This document shows, in pieces, positions 28,175 through 36,264 of a stretch of 64,000 nucleotides of DNA. The first letter of the stretch is position 1, and each line of letters opens with the position of its first letter. The DNA is from Aquiflexum sp. TKW24L. GTDB lineage: Bacteria; Bacteroidota; Bacteroidia; Cytophagales; Cyclobacteriaceae. Location: positions 124,001 to 188,000 of the forward strand of contig NZ_JAMFLG010000001.1 in NCBI RefSeq assembly GCF_023502205.1, given 5' to 3'. The notes beneath the pieces were generated by a model, which was not told where the DNA came from, did no database searches, and saw nothing but the letters and a program-made list of their open reading frames with translations. The position numbers and the translations under genes are program-made.

Positions 28175-28199
28175 GTTGGTACAGAAATTCCGTACCAAC
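28175..28199. promoter_or_regulatory. 25-bp palindrome upstream of permease 4
   Basis: GTTGGTAC and GTACCAAC arms at the two ends, with a centre pairing except for one mismatch. It has no T run, so it is more likely an operator or RNA hairpin than a terminator. A TTGGTAC on the minus strand inside it resembles a -24 element, but the -12 half is poor. Confidence 0.5.
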
Positions 28200-28408
28200 A
28201 ATTAGATTCATAGGTCTGGGATTAAATGTGGTTGTGGGAGTTTTAATGGTTTTTGCTATTTTTTTTGACAGGTCTATTGTCCGATGACCGATTTTGATTT
28301 TGACTTTTTAGAAGAATCAGCCACTAATCCATTTGAAAACGGACAAATTGAAATTACCTATTGTAAACTGATCACTGCTAGCTGAAAACTGCGAACTGAC
28401 TACCGTAT
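28200..28408. other. Spacer with a lone activator half-site
   Basis: TGTCCG at 28278-28283 followed by ATGACCGATT only partly matches the dyad of the other promoters. Nothing else seen. Confidence 0.35.
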
Positions 28409-29101
28409 TCACCTCCTAATCACCTTTGCAGAACCAGTAGCTGAAACATTGACGCTTTCTGGTTTGCCCGAATAATAGACATTTCCTGAACCTGTAGATT
28501 TAACATTCAGATTTTCTACCTCTCCGATTTCGGATTGGCCGGAACCAGTCTTGTTGATGCTTGCTTTTTCGGCAGAAATACCCTCTCCTTTGAAATCACC
28601 TGATCCTGTTTGGGATAAAGTAAATTCCCCAACTGATCCACCTGCAACCGTAATATTTCCCGAACCCGTCATTCCAACAGATAGGTTATCAGTATTTACA
28701 TTTTTCAGAATGATATTTCCTGACCCAGTATTGCCTAATGAAAGCGAACCCGTTGTTAAGTCAGATTGGATTTTGAAACTTCCCGATCCTGTACTTTTGA
28801 TGCCTTCGACTTCCCTTACCGTCACGTAGACAGTCAATCCAACATTTCGGTAATTGCCTTTCTCTAAGGAGATTTTTAAGGTATTGTTATTCACTTCTGT
28901 AATTACTTTATCCAATGAGATATTATTGGATTCCAACCTCACTTCGTCCCTATCACCGGTAATGACGATCACATCCCAACTGCCGCCGGAGTGGATTTTG
29001 GTAAAACTTCCGGGAGTTCTTGTTTCGGTTTCCTGCGCCAAAACAGTAACAGCAATAAAGAAAAGTGAGAATGAAAGGATGATGGGTTTGAGATTATACA
29101 T
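28409..29101 (-). CDS. Head GIN-domain (DUF2807) secreted protein
   Basis: 230 residues with a signal peptide ending at VLAQ (about residue 23). The rest is a right-handed beta-helix-like DUF2807 domain. TGSG (or near variants) recurs about seven times at roughly 17-25-residue intervals from STGSGSFKI near residue 115 to ATGSAKVIRR at the end. Such proteins lie in the periplasm or on the surface of Bacteroidota; no enzymatic site is expected. It has its own sigma-54-type promoter and dyad, so it appears to belong to the same regulon as the ABC genes. Confidence 0.9.
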   Translation of the reverse strand: MYNLKPIILSFSLFFIAVTVLAQETETRTPGSFTKIHSGGSWDVIVITGDRDEVRLESNNISLDKVITEVNNNTLKISLEKGNYRNVGLTVYVTVREVEGIKSTGSGSFKIQSDLTTGSLSLGNTGSGNIILKNVNTDNLSVGMTGSGNITVAGGSVGEFTLSQTGSGDFKGEGISAEKASINKTGSGQSEIGEVENLNVKSTGSGNVYYSGKPESVNVSATGSAKVIRR

Positions 29102-29153
29102 GGTCGTAGAAGATAATTGGAGTAGTTAAATAATATTGGTTCGATAAAATATT

Positions 29154-29169
29154 TCCACAGATTGTGCCA
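29154..29169 (-). promoter_or_regulatory. Sigma-54-type -24/-12 element for DUF2807 gene
   Basis: On the minus strand it reads TGGCACAATCTGTGGA, with the consensus TGGCAC at -24 and GG at -12 after ten bases. It ends about 50 bases before the start codon. Confidence 0.65.
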
Positions 29170-29241
29170 AACGAAAAAACCATCCTAAATCCCCTATTTT
29201 GACCATTTATCACGAAAACATTGTCCGTAAGGAAGGGATTT

Positions 29242-29257
29242 TGTTCGCTGACGGGCG
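29242..29257. promoter_or_regulatory. Activator-type dyad upstream of DUF2807 gene
   Basis: TGTTCG-N4-CGGGCG, 75 bp upstream of the -24 GG. A further half-site TGTCCG lies at 29222. Confidence 0.6.
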
Positions 29258-29392
29258 ATTTGAAGGAGGTAGGATGAGATAGGAAGATTTAAAAAGTACG
29301 AATTACGAAGTACGGGGTGAACCGGATAATCTTAAGCTTGCTTTTTTTATAAATCATTTTATTGGGCAGGAAAAAAACAAGGCAAAGGGAAC

Positions 29393-29920
29393 TTACTTTA
29401 CCTTCAATTCAAAACCATATTTTTCACTGTTCTCCCTTAGAATCGTCAAAAGGGATTTTTCTTGCTTTTTGGATGACAAGCAAAAAGGTACCATTATCGA
29501 TTTTCCTTTTTTCAATTTGGCTAAAAGTTGGTTTTGAAAACTCGCATGATATGGGCCGGGAACGTCATTGACAGGCCACCAATCTTTATGGAATTCTCCT
29601 CCATGCTGTGGAAGGATTACAGTGATTTTGGAAATTTCCCGAAATGGTAAATGCTTCTTTTTTCCCATTTGCAAAATCCTGACTTCATTATCAGTCAGGA
29701 ACAGTTCTCCGGATTTTTTTGCAGGGAAAAATATATAATTGATCAAAAACAATAATACTCCCAATAAAATAGTGAACGCAATTACAGCTCCTCCATTTGG
29801 AATAAATTCTGTGATGACTACAAAAATGAGAATACTCAGTCCCATCAAAACCCATGCAATGCTGTTGAGTAGCATTTTTATTTTAGGCGGTTGCTTTATG
29901 TCAAGGACAAACTTTTCCAT
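29393..29920 (-). CDS. Hypothetical membrane protein with two helices and soluble tail
   Basis: 175 residues. Two hydrophobic helices at about 18-38 and 45-68 are followed by a strand-rich soluble domain (GELFLTDNEVRILQMGKK; ISKITVILP; FELKVK) that resembles the PH-like domain found after paired helices in several small membrane proteins. Family not recognised with certainty. It lies upstream of the DUF2807 gene with the same orientation, and that gene's own promoter lies in between. Confidence 0.65.
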   Translation of the reverse strand: MEKFVLDIKQPPKIKMLLNSIAWVLMGLSILIFVVITEFIPNGGAVIAFTILLGVLLFLINYIFFPAKKSGELFLTDNEVRILQMGKKKHLPFREISKITVILPQHGGEFHKDWWPVNDVPGPYHASFQNQLLAKLKKGKSIMVPFCLSSKKQEKSLLTILRENSEKYGFELKVK

Positions 29921-30089
29921 TACCTTAACAAAATTAACAGAAGACAGCCCCGAACCGCTACACTTTTTTAAAGAAATGTTACTTTATTTCAAGGTTATAG
30001 GCCATTCTAATTTTAAAAAAGCCAATTGCAGTTATTCTTAAATCATACCTTCCAATTGAATATCCCCAAAGGATTGAGTACTTTTAAAT

Positions 30090-30478
30090 ATGGTGCTGGA
30101 TAACTTGCTGAAGATAGAAAAAATAGGAAAACAGTTATTGCGGGGAGGAATTGCCCTCTACCTCGCTTTAATTATATTATTTTCATTTGGGAACACAGAA
30201 AACGCTGATTTTTTACATTGCAATCAGGAGTGTTTGCAATTATATTAATTGTTATTACATTTTTGCTTTTATTCCATTACAAAAACCCCAAAGCCGGTGC
30301 CATCGGAGGGATCGGTGCAATTTTATTCTTTTTAGCCTCAGGATTTCCAACCAACTATAATGCCTTCATGACAGACATTCCGGGTTCAATCACCTTTCTG
30401 AATGTTATCAAAGATATCCTGTTGGCTTTCTGCTCGTTGATTTTAACCGGAGAATCACTCAAAGAAATGGTTAGATAG
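30090..30478 (+). pseudogene. Frameshifted DUF417 (YkgB-like) membrane protein
   Basis: The ATG at 30090 opens 52 codons (VLDNLLKIEKIGKQLLRGGIALYL...) ending TAA at 30246-30248. A second frame from about 30218 then supplies FAIILIVITFLLLFHYKNPKAGAIGGIG, SGFPTN, PG, KDILLAFCSLILTGESLKE to 30478. Together they follow the DUF417/YkgB pattern: N-terminal KI-EKIG helix, then PKAGAIGG, then a KD-LL final helix and GESLK end. The middle of that family (the FEAEGI region) is missing, so a deletion plus frameshift is likely. Alternatively the second part could be expressed from an internal TTG. Confidence 0.65.
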
Positions 30479-30662
30479 CGAATTACCAAACCATTTCCAA
30501 AGCGATAAAATCTGCTTCTGTCTTCAAAATACTTAACCACTGAGCACACTGAGAGCCCAGAGTTTCATTCAGCATTATTAATTCTTCATTCTTAATTGAA
30601 ATATTTTTCGCAAATACTCCTTCTCCCTCCTGCCATGCTCTCTGTGCCTGTGGTGAAAAAAT

Positions 30663-33068
30663 CTACTCATCCTTAATCGAATCCACCGGATTGGCCCATG
30701 CTGCCCTGAGTGCCTGAGAACCGACAGTCAGCAGCGCAATCAACAGCGTCAAACCTCCCGCCATTAGAAAGGTGGAAACGGAAATTCCTGCCTTGTAAGG
30801 AAACCCAGACTGCCAGGCATCAAGCGCCCACCAAGAAATCGGAAATGCCAACACCAAAGCAATCCCCACCAAGATTACAAAATCCTTGCTGACCAGTTGG
30901 ATAAGGCTTTGGCTGCTTGCTCCGAGTACTTTGCGAATCCCGATTTCCTTGGATTTCTGCTGCACGGTGTATGCCGCCAAGGCAAATAATCCCATGCAGG
31001 ATATCAGGATCGCGATGATCCCTCCTACCAAAAACGCCTGTCCCAACTGCTGTTCCTGTTGGTATTGGACAGCATAGCGCTCATCTATAAAGAAATAGGC
31101 AAAGGGATTTCCCGGAAAAATCTCTTCATAGATCGCTTTGATGGATTCAAGATTGCTTTCCATCTGATCACTGCTGACGACCATACTGAAATATCCCGTT
31201 GCCTGAGAAGGTAAAAATATCATTGGTATGATCTCTTCTTTGAGCGACATGTGGTGGTAATCTTGGATCACAGCCAAAATTCCATAAGGTTCTCCCCACA
31301 GGATACTTTGACCCACAGCGGCTTCAGCAGATTCAAAACCAAATCCCAAAGCGGCTTTTTCATTGAGCATCAATTTCTTGGATTGTCCCCAGCCCTGATT
31401 GGCTTCCTCCGTTGAAAAATTCCTTCCCGCCACCAAGGTCATGCTGTAGGTGTCAATAAATTCATCATCCATAATCATCATGCCATAGGATTTGTCTTTG
31501 TCCTCGGGACGTGGCACCATCGGGGTAATCCCACTTGCAAAGAAATTATACCCCATTCCAGGCAAGGCATTGGAAGCACTCAATTTTTCCACAAAAGCCT
31601 GAGACCTGAGCGAAGACTTGAAAGCAGAAACTTTGGAAGCACCGTTTTCGCCCAAGTCACTCGGCCCATCTATCACGAGCTTCTGCGTGAGATCCATTCC
31701 CAGGTTTTGGTTTTGCATAAAGCTGAGTTGGTCGCGGATGGCGATGGTGCCGATGATGATGGTGACCGAGATGGCAAATTGAAGAATTACAAGTGATTTC
31801 TTGAGTGTTTGGCTGCTTTTAGGTTGGAAGTTGATCTGGAATTGGTGTCCAAATTTTCCCGAAAGGGCCACGACATAAATACCCGAAAGCATTGTGCAAA
31901 GCAATAAGATAGCAGTAATCACCAACCAAAAAGCAGGTTGGGCAAAAGCTTCAAACCAAAGCGGTTGGGCGAAGAGACTTTCATAGGGTCCTTCGGCGAG
32001 CCTGACGAACAAAAAGGAAAAGCCAAAAGCAAAAACCATCAACAACAAAGTCTCAATCATAAACTGCTGCGCAAGCTGCCAACTGTCCGCGCCCAACACT
32101 TTTCTCATCCTGATTTCCTTGATGCGGGTGAGGATGTTTGCAGCGGAAAGGTTGAGGTAATTGACATAAGCGATCCCAAGAATCATCAAAGCAATGGCTG
32201 CGAAAACCAAAACAGTACCCATACTGCCTTGCGTAGGCAAAGGGTCAGACAGGGAATTGCCCAAATGGATCTCAGAAAGCGGCTGCAAGAGGACATTCTC
32301 GTCTTTTGCATCCGGATTTTGTCTGATAAATTGGGTAATCTGATCGGCAACGCCTTCACTGTCTGAACCATCTTTGAGGGTGACATAGAGGTTGACAAAT
32401 CCGGATTCTAATCCATTGGGATCTGCCCAATCGTTTCCATTGCGGTTGGCAGCATTTTCCAAAGTATGGATGGAGAGGAACATTTCCCCTTTGATATCCG
32501 ATCGGACTGTAATGTCCTCCAAAATCCCGGTGACAGTATAGTCTGACTTCCCAAATTGGTTGCTGACTTGAACTGTTTTGCCTATCCCATTTTCATTGCC
32601 AAAGAACTTCTTTGCCAGTTTGGTTGAAATCACCACCGTATTTGGCTGGGTGAGGTCAGCATTGCCGCTAGAGACCGCAAAGGAAAATGACCTAAAAAAA
32701 TCCCCATCTGCATACATCACCCAATCTTCCTTGAAAGATTCCTTGGTCTCGGGGATGATGACCAATCCACCTGCAATCTGATTGGCAAGAATGTTGGCGG
32801 CTTTGATATCGGTAAACTGGGATTCCAAAATTGCAGCATATCCGGGAGGAAGATAGACCTCAGGTTCATTAACCTCATCCGTCACTACAAGCCGGTATAT
32901 ATTATCCTTGTTGGCATGGAAATCATTGTAGGTCCATTCAGATGCTACAAAAGAAAAAAGCAACAGGAAAGAACTTAGGCCCAAGACCAAACCGGTGAGG
33001 TTGATAAAAGTAAAGAGCTTTCTTTTGGACAAGCTTCTCCAGGCAATGCGAAGGTAACTTTGGATCAT
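30663..33068 (-). CDS. FtsX/MacB-type ABC permease (permease 5)
   Basis: 801 residues from ATG 33066-33068 (MIQSYLRIAWRSLSKRKLFT). An upstream start would lie close to the -12 element and is not used. Helix 1 is GLVLGLSSFLLLFSFVASEW. Coupling segments are EIRMRKVLGA (helix 2) and EIGIRKVLGA (helix 6), and the tail is NPVDSIKDE. Unlike most siblings, helix 1 is followed by TYNDFHANKDNIYR. It stands alone with its own sigma-54-type promoter, which is the best match in the window. Confidence 0.93.
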   Translation of the reverse strand: MIQSYLRIAWRSLSKRKLFTFINLTGLVLGLSSFLLLFSFVASEWTYNDFHANKDNIYRLVVTDEVNEPEVYLPPGYAAILESQFTDIKAANILANQIAGGLVIIPETKESFKEDWVMYADGDFFRSFSFAVSSGNADLTQPNTVVISTKLAKKFFGNENGIGKTVQVSNQFGKSDYTVTGILEDITVRSDIKGEMFLSIHTLENAANRNGNDWADPNGLESGFVNLYVTLKDGSDSEGVADQITQFIRQNPDAKDENVLLQPLSEIHLGNSLSDPLPTQGSMGTVLVFAAIALMILGIAYVNYLNLSAANILTRIKEIRMRKVLGADSWQLAQQFMIETLLLMVFAFGFSFLFVRLAEGPYESLFAQPLWFEAFAQPAFWLVITAILLLCTMLSGIYVVALSGKFGHQFQINFQPKSSQTLKKSLVILQFAISVTIIIGTIAIRDQLSFMQNQNLGMDLTQKLVIDGPSDLGENGASKVSAFKSSLRSQAFVEKLSASNALPGMGYNFFASGITPMVPRPEDKDKSYGMMIMDDEFIDTYSMTLVAGRNFSTEEANQGWGQSKKLMLNEKAALGFGFESAEAAVGQSILWGEPYGILAVIQDYHHMSLKEEIIPMIFLPSQATGYFSMVVSSDQMESNLESIKAIYEEIFPGNPFAYFFIDERYAVQYQQEQQLGQAFLVGGIIAILISCMGLFALAAYTVQQKSKEIGIRKVLGASSQSLIQLVSKDFVILVGIALVLAFPISWWALDAWQSGFPYKAGISVSTFLMAGGLTLLIALLTVGSQALRAAWANPVDSIKDE

Positions 33069-33136
33069 AGAAATGTGAAATGTGGATTGGGACAAAGGAC
33101 AAAGAAGAAACAAGCATCATTTGATAATGTTGGCTT

Positions 33137-33152
33137 TGCCAGTTCTATGCCA
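33137..33152 (-). promoter_or_regulatory. Sigma-54 -24/-12 element for permease 5
   Basis: On the minus strand TGGCATAGAACTGGCA: GG, ten bases, GC, a full match to the core of the sigma-54 consensus. It ends about 69 bases before the preferred ATG. Confidence 0.75.
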
Positions 33153-33187
33153 CAGAAAGAGGCTTAAATTGAAGGAATTAAGCGATT

Positions 33188-33237
33188 TGTCCGCATTCGC
33201 ACAAACCCACCCGATCAACTTTGTGCGAATTCGGGCA
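33188..33237. promoter_or_regulatory. Two activator-type dyads upstream of permease 5
   Basis: TGTCCG-N4-CGCACA at 33188-33203 and TGTGCG-N4-CGGGCA at 33222-33237. The distal one lies 72 bp upstream of the -24 GG, matching the others. The proximal one is extra. Confidence 0.65.
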
Positions 33238-33325
33238 ATTGTCTTTGATATGGAAATGGGTACTTTGGAAGTATTCGTGAAAAATGATTTGGAATTATAA
33301 ATTCAAAATAAAAGGTTGGGATTGC

Positions 33326-33345
33326 ATGCCGATAGCTATCGGCAT
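33326..33345. repeat. 20-bp perfect palindrome of the CGATAGCTATCG family
   Basis: ATGCCGATAGCTATCGGCAT is a perfect palindrome. The same core CGATAGC(T/C)ATCG occurs inside the tRNA-derived fragments at 4517, 5019 and 5117, so it is a dispersed repeat family of this genome. Confidence 0.8.
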
Positions 33346-33638
33346 TCACCTAGCGGAGGATTCAGTTGAAGCATTTCCTTGGCTTTAATTGCCACCTGCT
33401 TTAGCTGGTGGTTAAATGAAAAGAATATCCATTTTAGGCTTTAGCCAAAAAGGAATGAATAATTCAAAATATGGAATGTTTGTGCAGATACAAACATTGG
33501 CTTTTGAGTGACGGTCCGGTTTTCTGTGTCCACTGAGAGCTCAGTGGTAAAACAATGAATCCAAATTTGCGAACCTCTGCGATTCCTTCGAGTCCATTGC
33601 GGTTTACCTTTGGCCTGTCGACTAAGACCTAAACTTTT
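33346..33638. repeat. Dispersed GCTTTAGC and CTCAGTGGTAAAA repeats
   Basis: 33383-33455 holds GCTTTAGCTGG and GGCTTTAGCC elements like those at 25137-25290. 33523-33560 holds CACTGAGAGCTCAGTGG, a near-perfect palindrome that belongs to the CTCTGTG family. No gene seen. Confidence 0.55.
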
Positions 33639-34316
33639 TTAAACAGTCCATAGATGCTTCCTTAAACTATAATACCCAATATAGGATAGTAATTCTGCCA
33701 AGAGTACAAGATAGGGCATCCCCCACAAGGTATCGGATAAAAAATGATGCTCTACTATCAAATTTTCCAGGAAAATTCCGACAAAAACAAATACAAAAGC
33801 AGGAAAAATCAAAAGAAAACCTGTAAATACCAGTATCCTAAACCTATTTTTTATACTTATATAAGCAAGCACGAGTGGGGGAATTATAAGCAGCCAAGTA
33901 ACTAGATTCATCAACCAAAATGCTAATTGATTATCTCCAAATAAAGTACGAATTAGGTAAGGTTCATCATTCGCTCCCAACAGATTGAAAACAATACGCA
34001 TAATTGGAATAACACTAAAAATAAGCGAAAACCCGAACAATCTATTGCCTTCTTTTTGCGAACGCAACATGAAAAACCCTATCCACAGAGGTACATAGTT
34101 GAGCAAAATCGGGGCAACAATTGTGGCAAACCAAACAGAATTGGGATTAGCTTCTTCACAACCTTCAGCTAAATCAAATGAATTGAATGTTTTGTAGCCC
34201 CACTCTCCACAAATGAGGTACCCCGTAACGTGGTGAACTAGTTCGTGTGTGATCCCCATTAGAGAGGCTAAACAAAAAAAGCAGAGAAGATATTGCCAAG
34301 TAAATTTAATTTTCAT
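33639..34316 (-). CDS. Membrane protein with HExxH zinc-protease-like motif
   Basis: 225 residues from ATG 34314-34316 (MKIKFTWQYLLCFFCL); a longer upstream start would add a polar, improbable N-terminus. HELVHH at about residues 25-30 is an HExxH motif at the edge of the first hydrophobic helix, as in M50 and DUF3267-type proteins. Further helices follow at about 60-85, 95-115, 135-165 and 170-220. The LDG motif of classical site-2 proteases is not apparent, so a catalytic role is unproven. Family not named. Confidence 0.75.
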   Translation of the reverse strand: MKIKFTWQYLLCFFCLASLMGITHELVHHVTGYLICGEWGYKTFNSFDLAEGCEEANPNSVWFATIVAPILLNYVPLWIGFFMLRSQKEGNRLFGFSLIFSVIPIMRIVFNLLGANDEPYLIRTLFGDNQLAFWLMNLVTWLLIIPPLVLAYISIKNRFRILVFTGFLLIFPAFVFVFVGIFLENLIVEHHFLSDTLWGMPYLVLLAELLSYIGYYSLRKHLWTV

Positions 34317-34508
34317 GGTTTTAAGGTTATTGAATGATGAAGGATTTCCTGTATGTCCCAAAATTAAATTTACACTATAGAAACCAAACAAAAAATACCA
34401 TAATCAGAACATATTTACCAAAATCAGAATACAAACTCTGATTCCATTTTAAATTCTCCTTTTCACTGCGTTTCGTTAATCTGCAATATCTTCGGGAAAA
34501 TTTCAATA

Positions 34509-34850
34509 AATCCAGCTTCTGGAGAAGCAGGATAACAATCCCCTGCTTCTTTTTCTCATTTCCTATGTGCTCTCCGCGTCCAGTGGTAAAAATTCAATAC
34601 CCTTTGCCTCCCTTTGCGATACTACTTTGCGTTTTTGCGGCTTGGCAGAAAAAATAGAGTCCAGCTTCTGGAGAAGCAGGATATCGGTCCCTCCTTCTTC
34701 TCCTGTCCTCCGCGCTCTCAGCGTCCTCCATGGTAAAAATTCAATACCCTTTGCCTCCCTTTGCAATACTTCTTTGCGTTTTTGCGGCTTGGCAGGAAAA
34801 ATAGAGTCCAGCTTCTGGAGAAGCAGGATAACGGTCCCCCCTCCTTCTTC
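34509..34850. repeat. Tandem repeat of about 147-149 bp, two copies plus part
   Basis: The phrase TCCAGCTTCTGGAGAAGCAG starts at 34511, 34660 and 34807, so the period is 149 then 147. Each unit also carries GTGGTAAAAATTCAATACCC (or ATGGTAAAA) and TTTGCGTTTTTGCGGCTTGG. The GCTTCTGGAGAAGC segment is an inverted repeat. No gene is seen in 34317-34906. Confidence 0.85.
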
Positions 34851-34906
34851 TCATTTCCCTACTTCCTCCAAATTTCCTATCTTTACCTATACCCAAAAAC
34901 CGGCAT

Positions 34907-36076
34907 ATGTTAACGATACTGCTATTTCTTATTCTACAAATTCCTCAAATTGGTTTGCAACCGACATTTGAAGCGCAGACGATCGACGATAAGGTTGCGA
35001 TCGGATATGGTCTTGCCATTGGGGACGTTGACGGGGATGGCAAGCTGGATATTTTATTGGCTGACAAAAAGCAATTTGTATGGTACCGAAACGGGGACTG
35101 GAAACGGTTTGTGATGATCGAAAACCTGACTGAATTTGACAATGTCTGCATTGCCGCTCGTGACATCAACGGGGATGGAAAAGTCGAAGTGGCCGTTGGT
35201 GCGCAATGGAATCCTTCGGAAACAACCGATCCCGAAAAATCCGGTTCGGTGCATTACCTGATCCGTCCTGAAGATCCTACACAAAAATGGACTTCCGTCA
35301 AGCTTCACCATGAACCGACTACTCACAGGATGCGCTGGGCAAAAATCAACGACAACAATTATCAGCTTATCGTTCTTCCACTTCATGGACGGGGCAATAG
35401 GATGGGCCAAGGAGCAGGAGTGAAAGTCATGGCTTACCAACCACAAAAAGATCCCAAAGGAACTTGGACCACAGAAATCATTGACGCTTCTCTGCACTTG
35501 ACTCACAACATGGATATTGCAGACTTGGGAGATGGAACAGGAGAATCCATTTTGGTGGGAGGCCGGGAAGGTGTTAAGGTCTTTTCCTTTAAAGATGGAA
35601 AATGGGCAAGCCATTCCAAAGTTGAACGCTTGGTCAAAGACCATGCAGTCGGTGAGGTCCGATTTCAACATTTACCGGATGGAAAAAAAGCCTTAGCAAC
35701 AGTTGAACCCATGCATGGCAATATGGTGGTGTCTTATGAAATGAATGAATTCTCTTCCGAAAATCAAATCAGGACAGCTTTGGACAGTACTTTGGCAGAA
35801 GGCCACGCTTTGGGTTGGGGAGATTTTTTGGGAAATGGCAGCCATCAGATTGTGGGTGGATGGCGAGTGGCAAACAAAGAGGGCGATTTTGGAATCAGGA
35901 TTTACATTCCTCAGAATGGGACATTTGAAAAGTTTGCTGTCCATTGGATTGATAAAAACGGCATGGCAACAGAAGACCTGCAAGTTGCTGACTTGGATGG
36001 CGATGGCAAGCCTGAGATCATTGCAGCAGGAAGGGCAACCAATAATTTGAAGATTTATTGGAATAGGACTAGGTGA
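34907..36076 (+). CDS. FG-GAP/VCBS-repeat protein
   Basis: 389 residues. The start MLTILLFLILQIPQIGLQ looks like a short signal peptide, so export is likely. Calcium-binding DxDxDGxxD loops of FG-GAP repeats are visible at GDVDGDGKLDIL (about 40-51), RDINGDGKVEVA (about 84-95) and ADLDGDGKPEII near the C-terminus, consistent with a seven-bladed propeller. Between them are less canonical blades (LGDGTGESILVGG; GDFLGNGSHQIVGG). No enzyme signature is visible. Bacteroidota use such propellers for adhesion or ligand binding. Confidence 0.9.
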   Translation: MLTILLFLILQIPQIGLQPTFEAQTIDDKVAIGYGLAIGDVDGDGKLDILLADKKQFVWYRNGDWKRFVMIENLTEFDNVCIAARDINGDGKVEVAVGAQWNPSETTDPEKSGSVHYLIRPEDPTQKWTSVKLHHEPTTHRMRWAKINDNNYQLIVLPLHGRGNRMGQGAGVKVMAYQPQKDPKGTWTTEIIDASLHLTHNMDIADLGDGTGESILVGGREGVKVFSFKDGKWASHSKVERLVKDHAVGEVRFQHLPDGKKALATVEPMHGNMVVSYEMNEFSSENQIRTALDSTLAEGHALGWGDFLGNGSHQIVGGWRVANKEGDFGIRIYIPQNGTFEKFAVHWIDKNGMATEDLQVADLDGDGKPEIIAAGRATNNLKIYWNRTR

Positions 36077-36264
36077 AATTGAAATGATATATGGTAGATA
36101 TAAAATTGAAATATTCTTGAAATAGATATTCTTGGATATTGGATATTCATGGATATTAAATTCCAAAATAGCCTTGATTGTGGATTACTATATCGCGAAG
36201 CATATATCTACTATATATCGCAAAGCATATATCATTTTAATATCGCGCAGCATATATCATTTAA
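36077..36264. repeat. Left copy of repeat flanking permease 6
   Basis: AT-rich block with GATATTGGATATTCATGGAT-type units and three copies of an ATATCGCGAAGCATATAT-like unit (36191-36258). A related block lies at 38763-38975 in the same orientation, on the other side of permease 6. Confidence 0.7.

Noticed and set aside
28279-28292. Seventh activator dyad for permease 4
   Set aside because: Only one half-site matches, and no -24/-12 element lies at the standard distance.
34567-34971. 134-codon open frame spanning the tandem repeat
   Set aside because: Its sequence is itself repeated, following the 147-bp repeat, and it overlaps the better-supported FG-GAP start.
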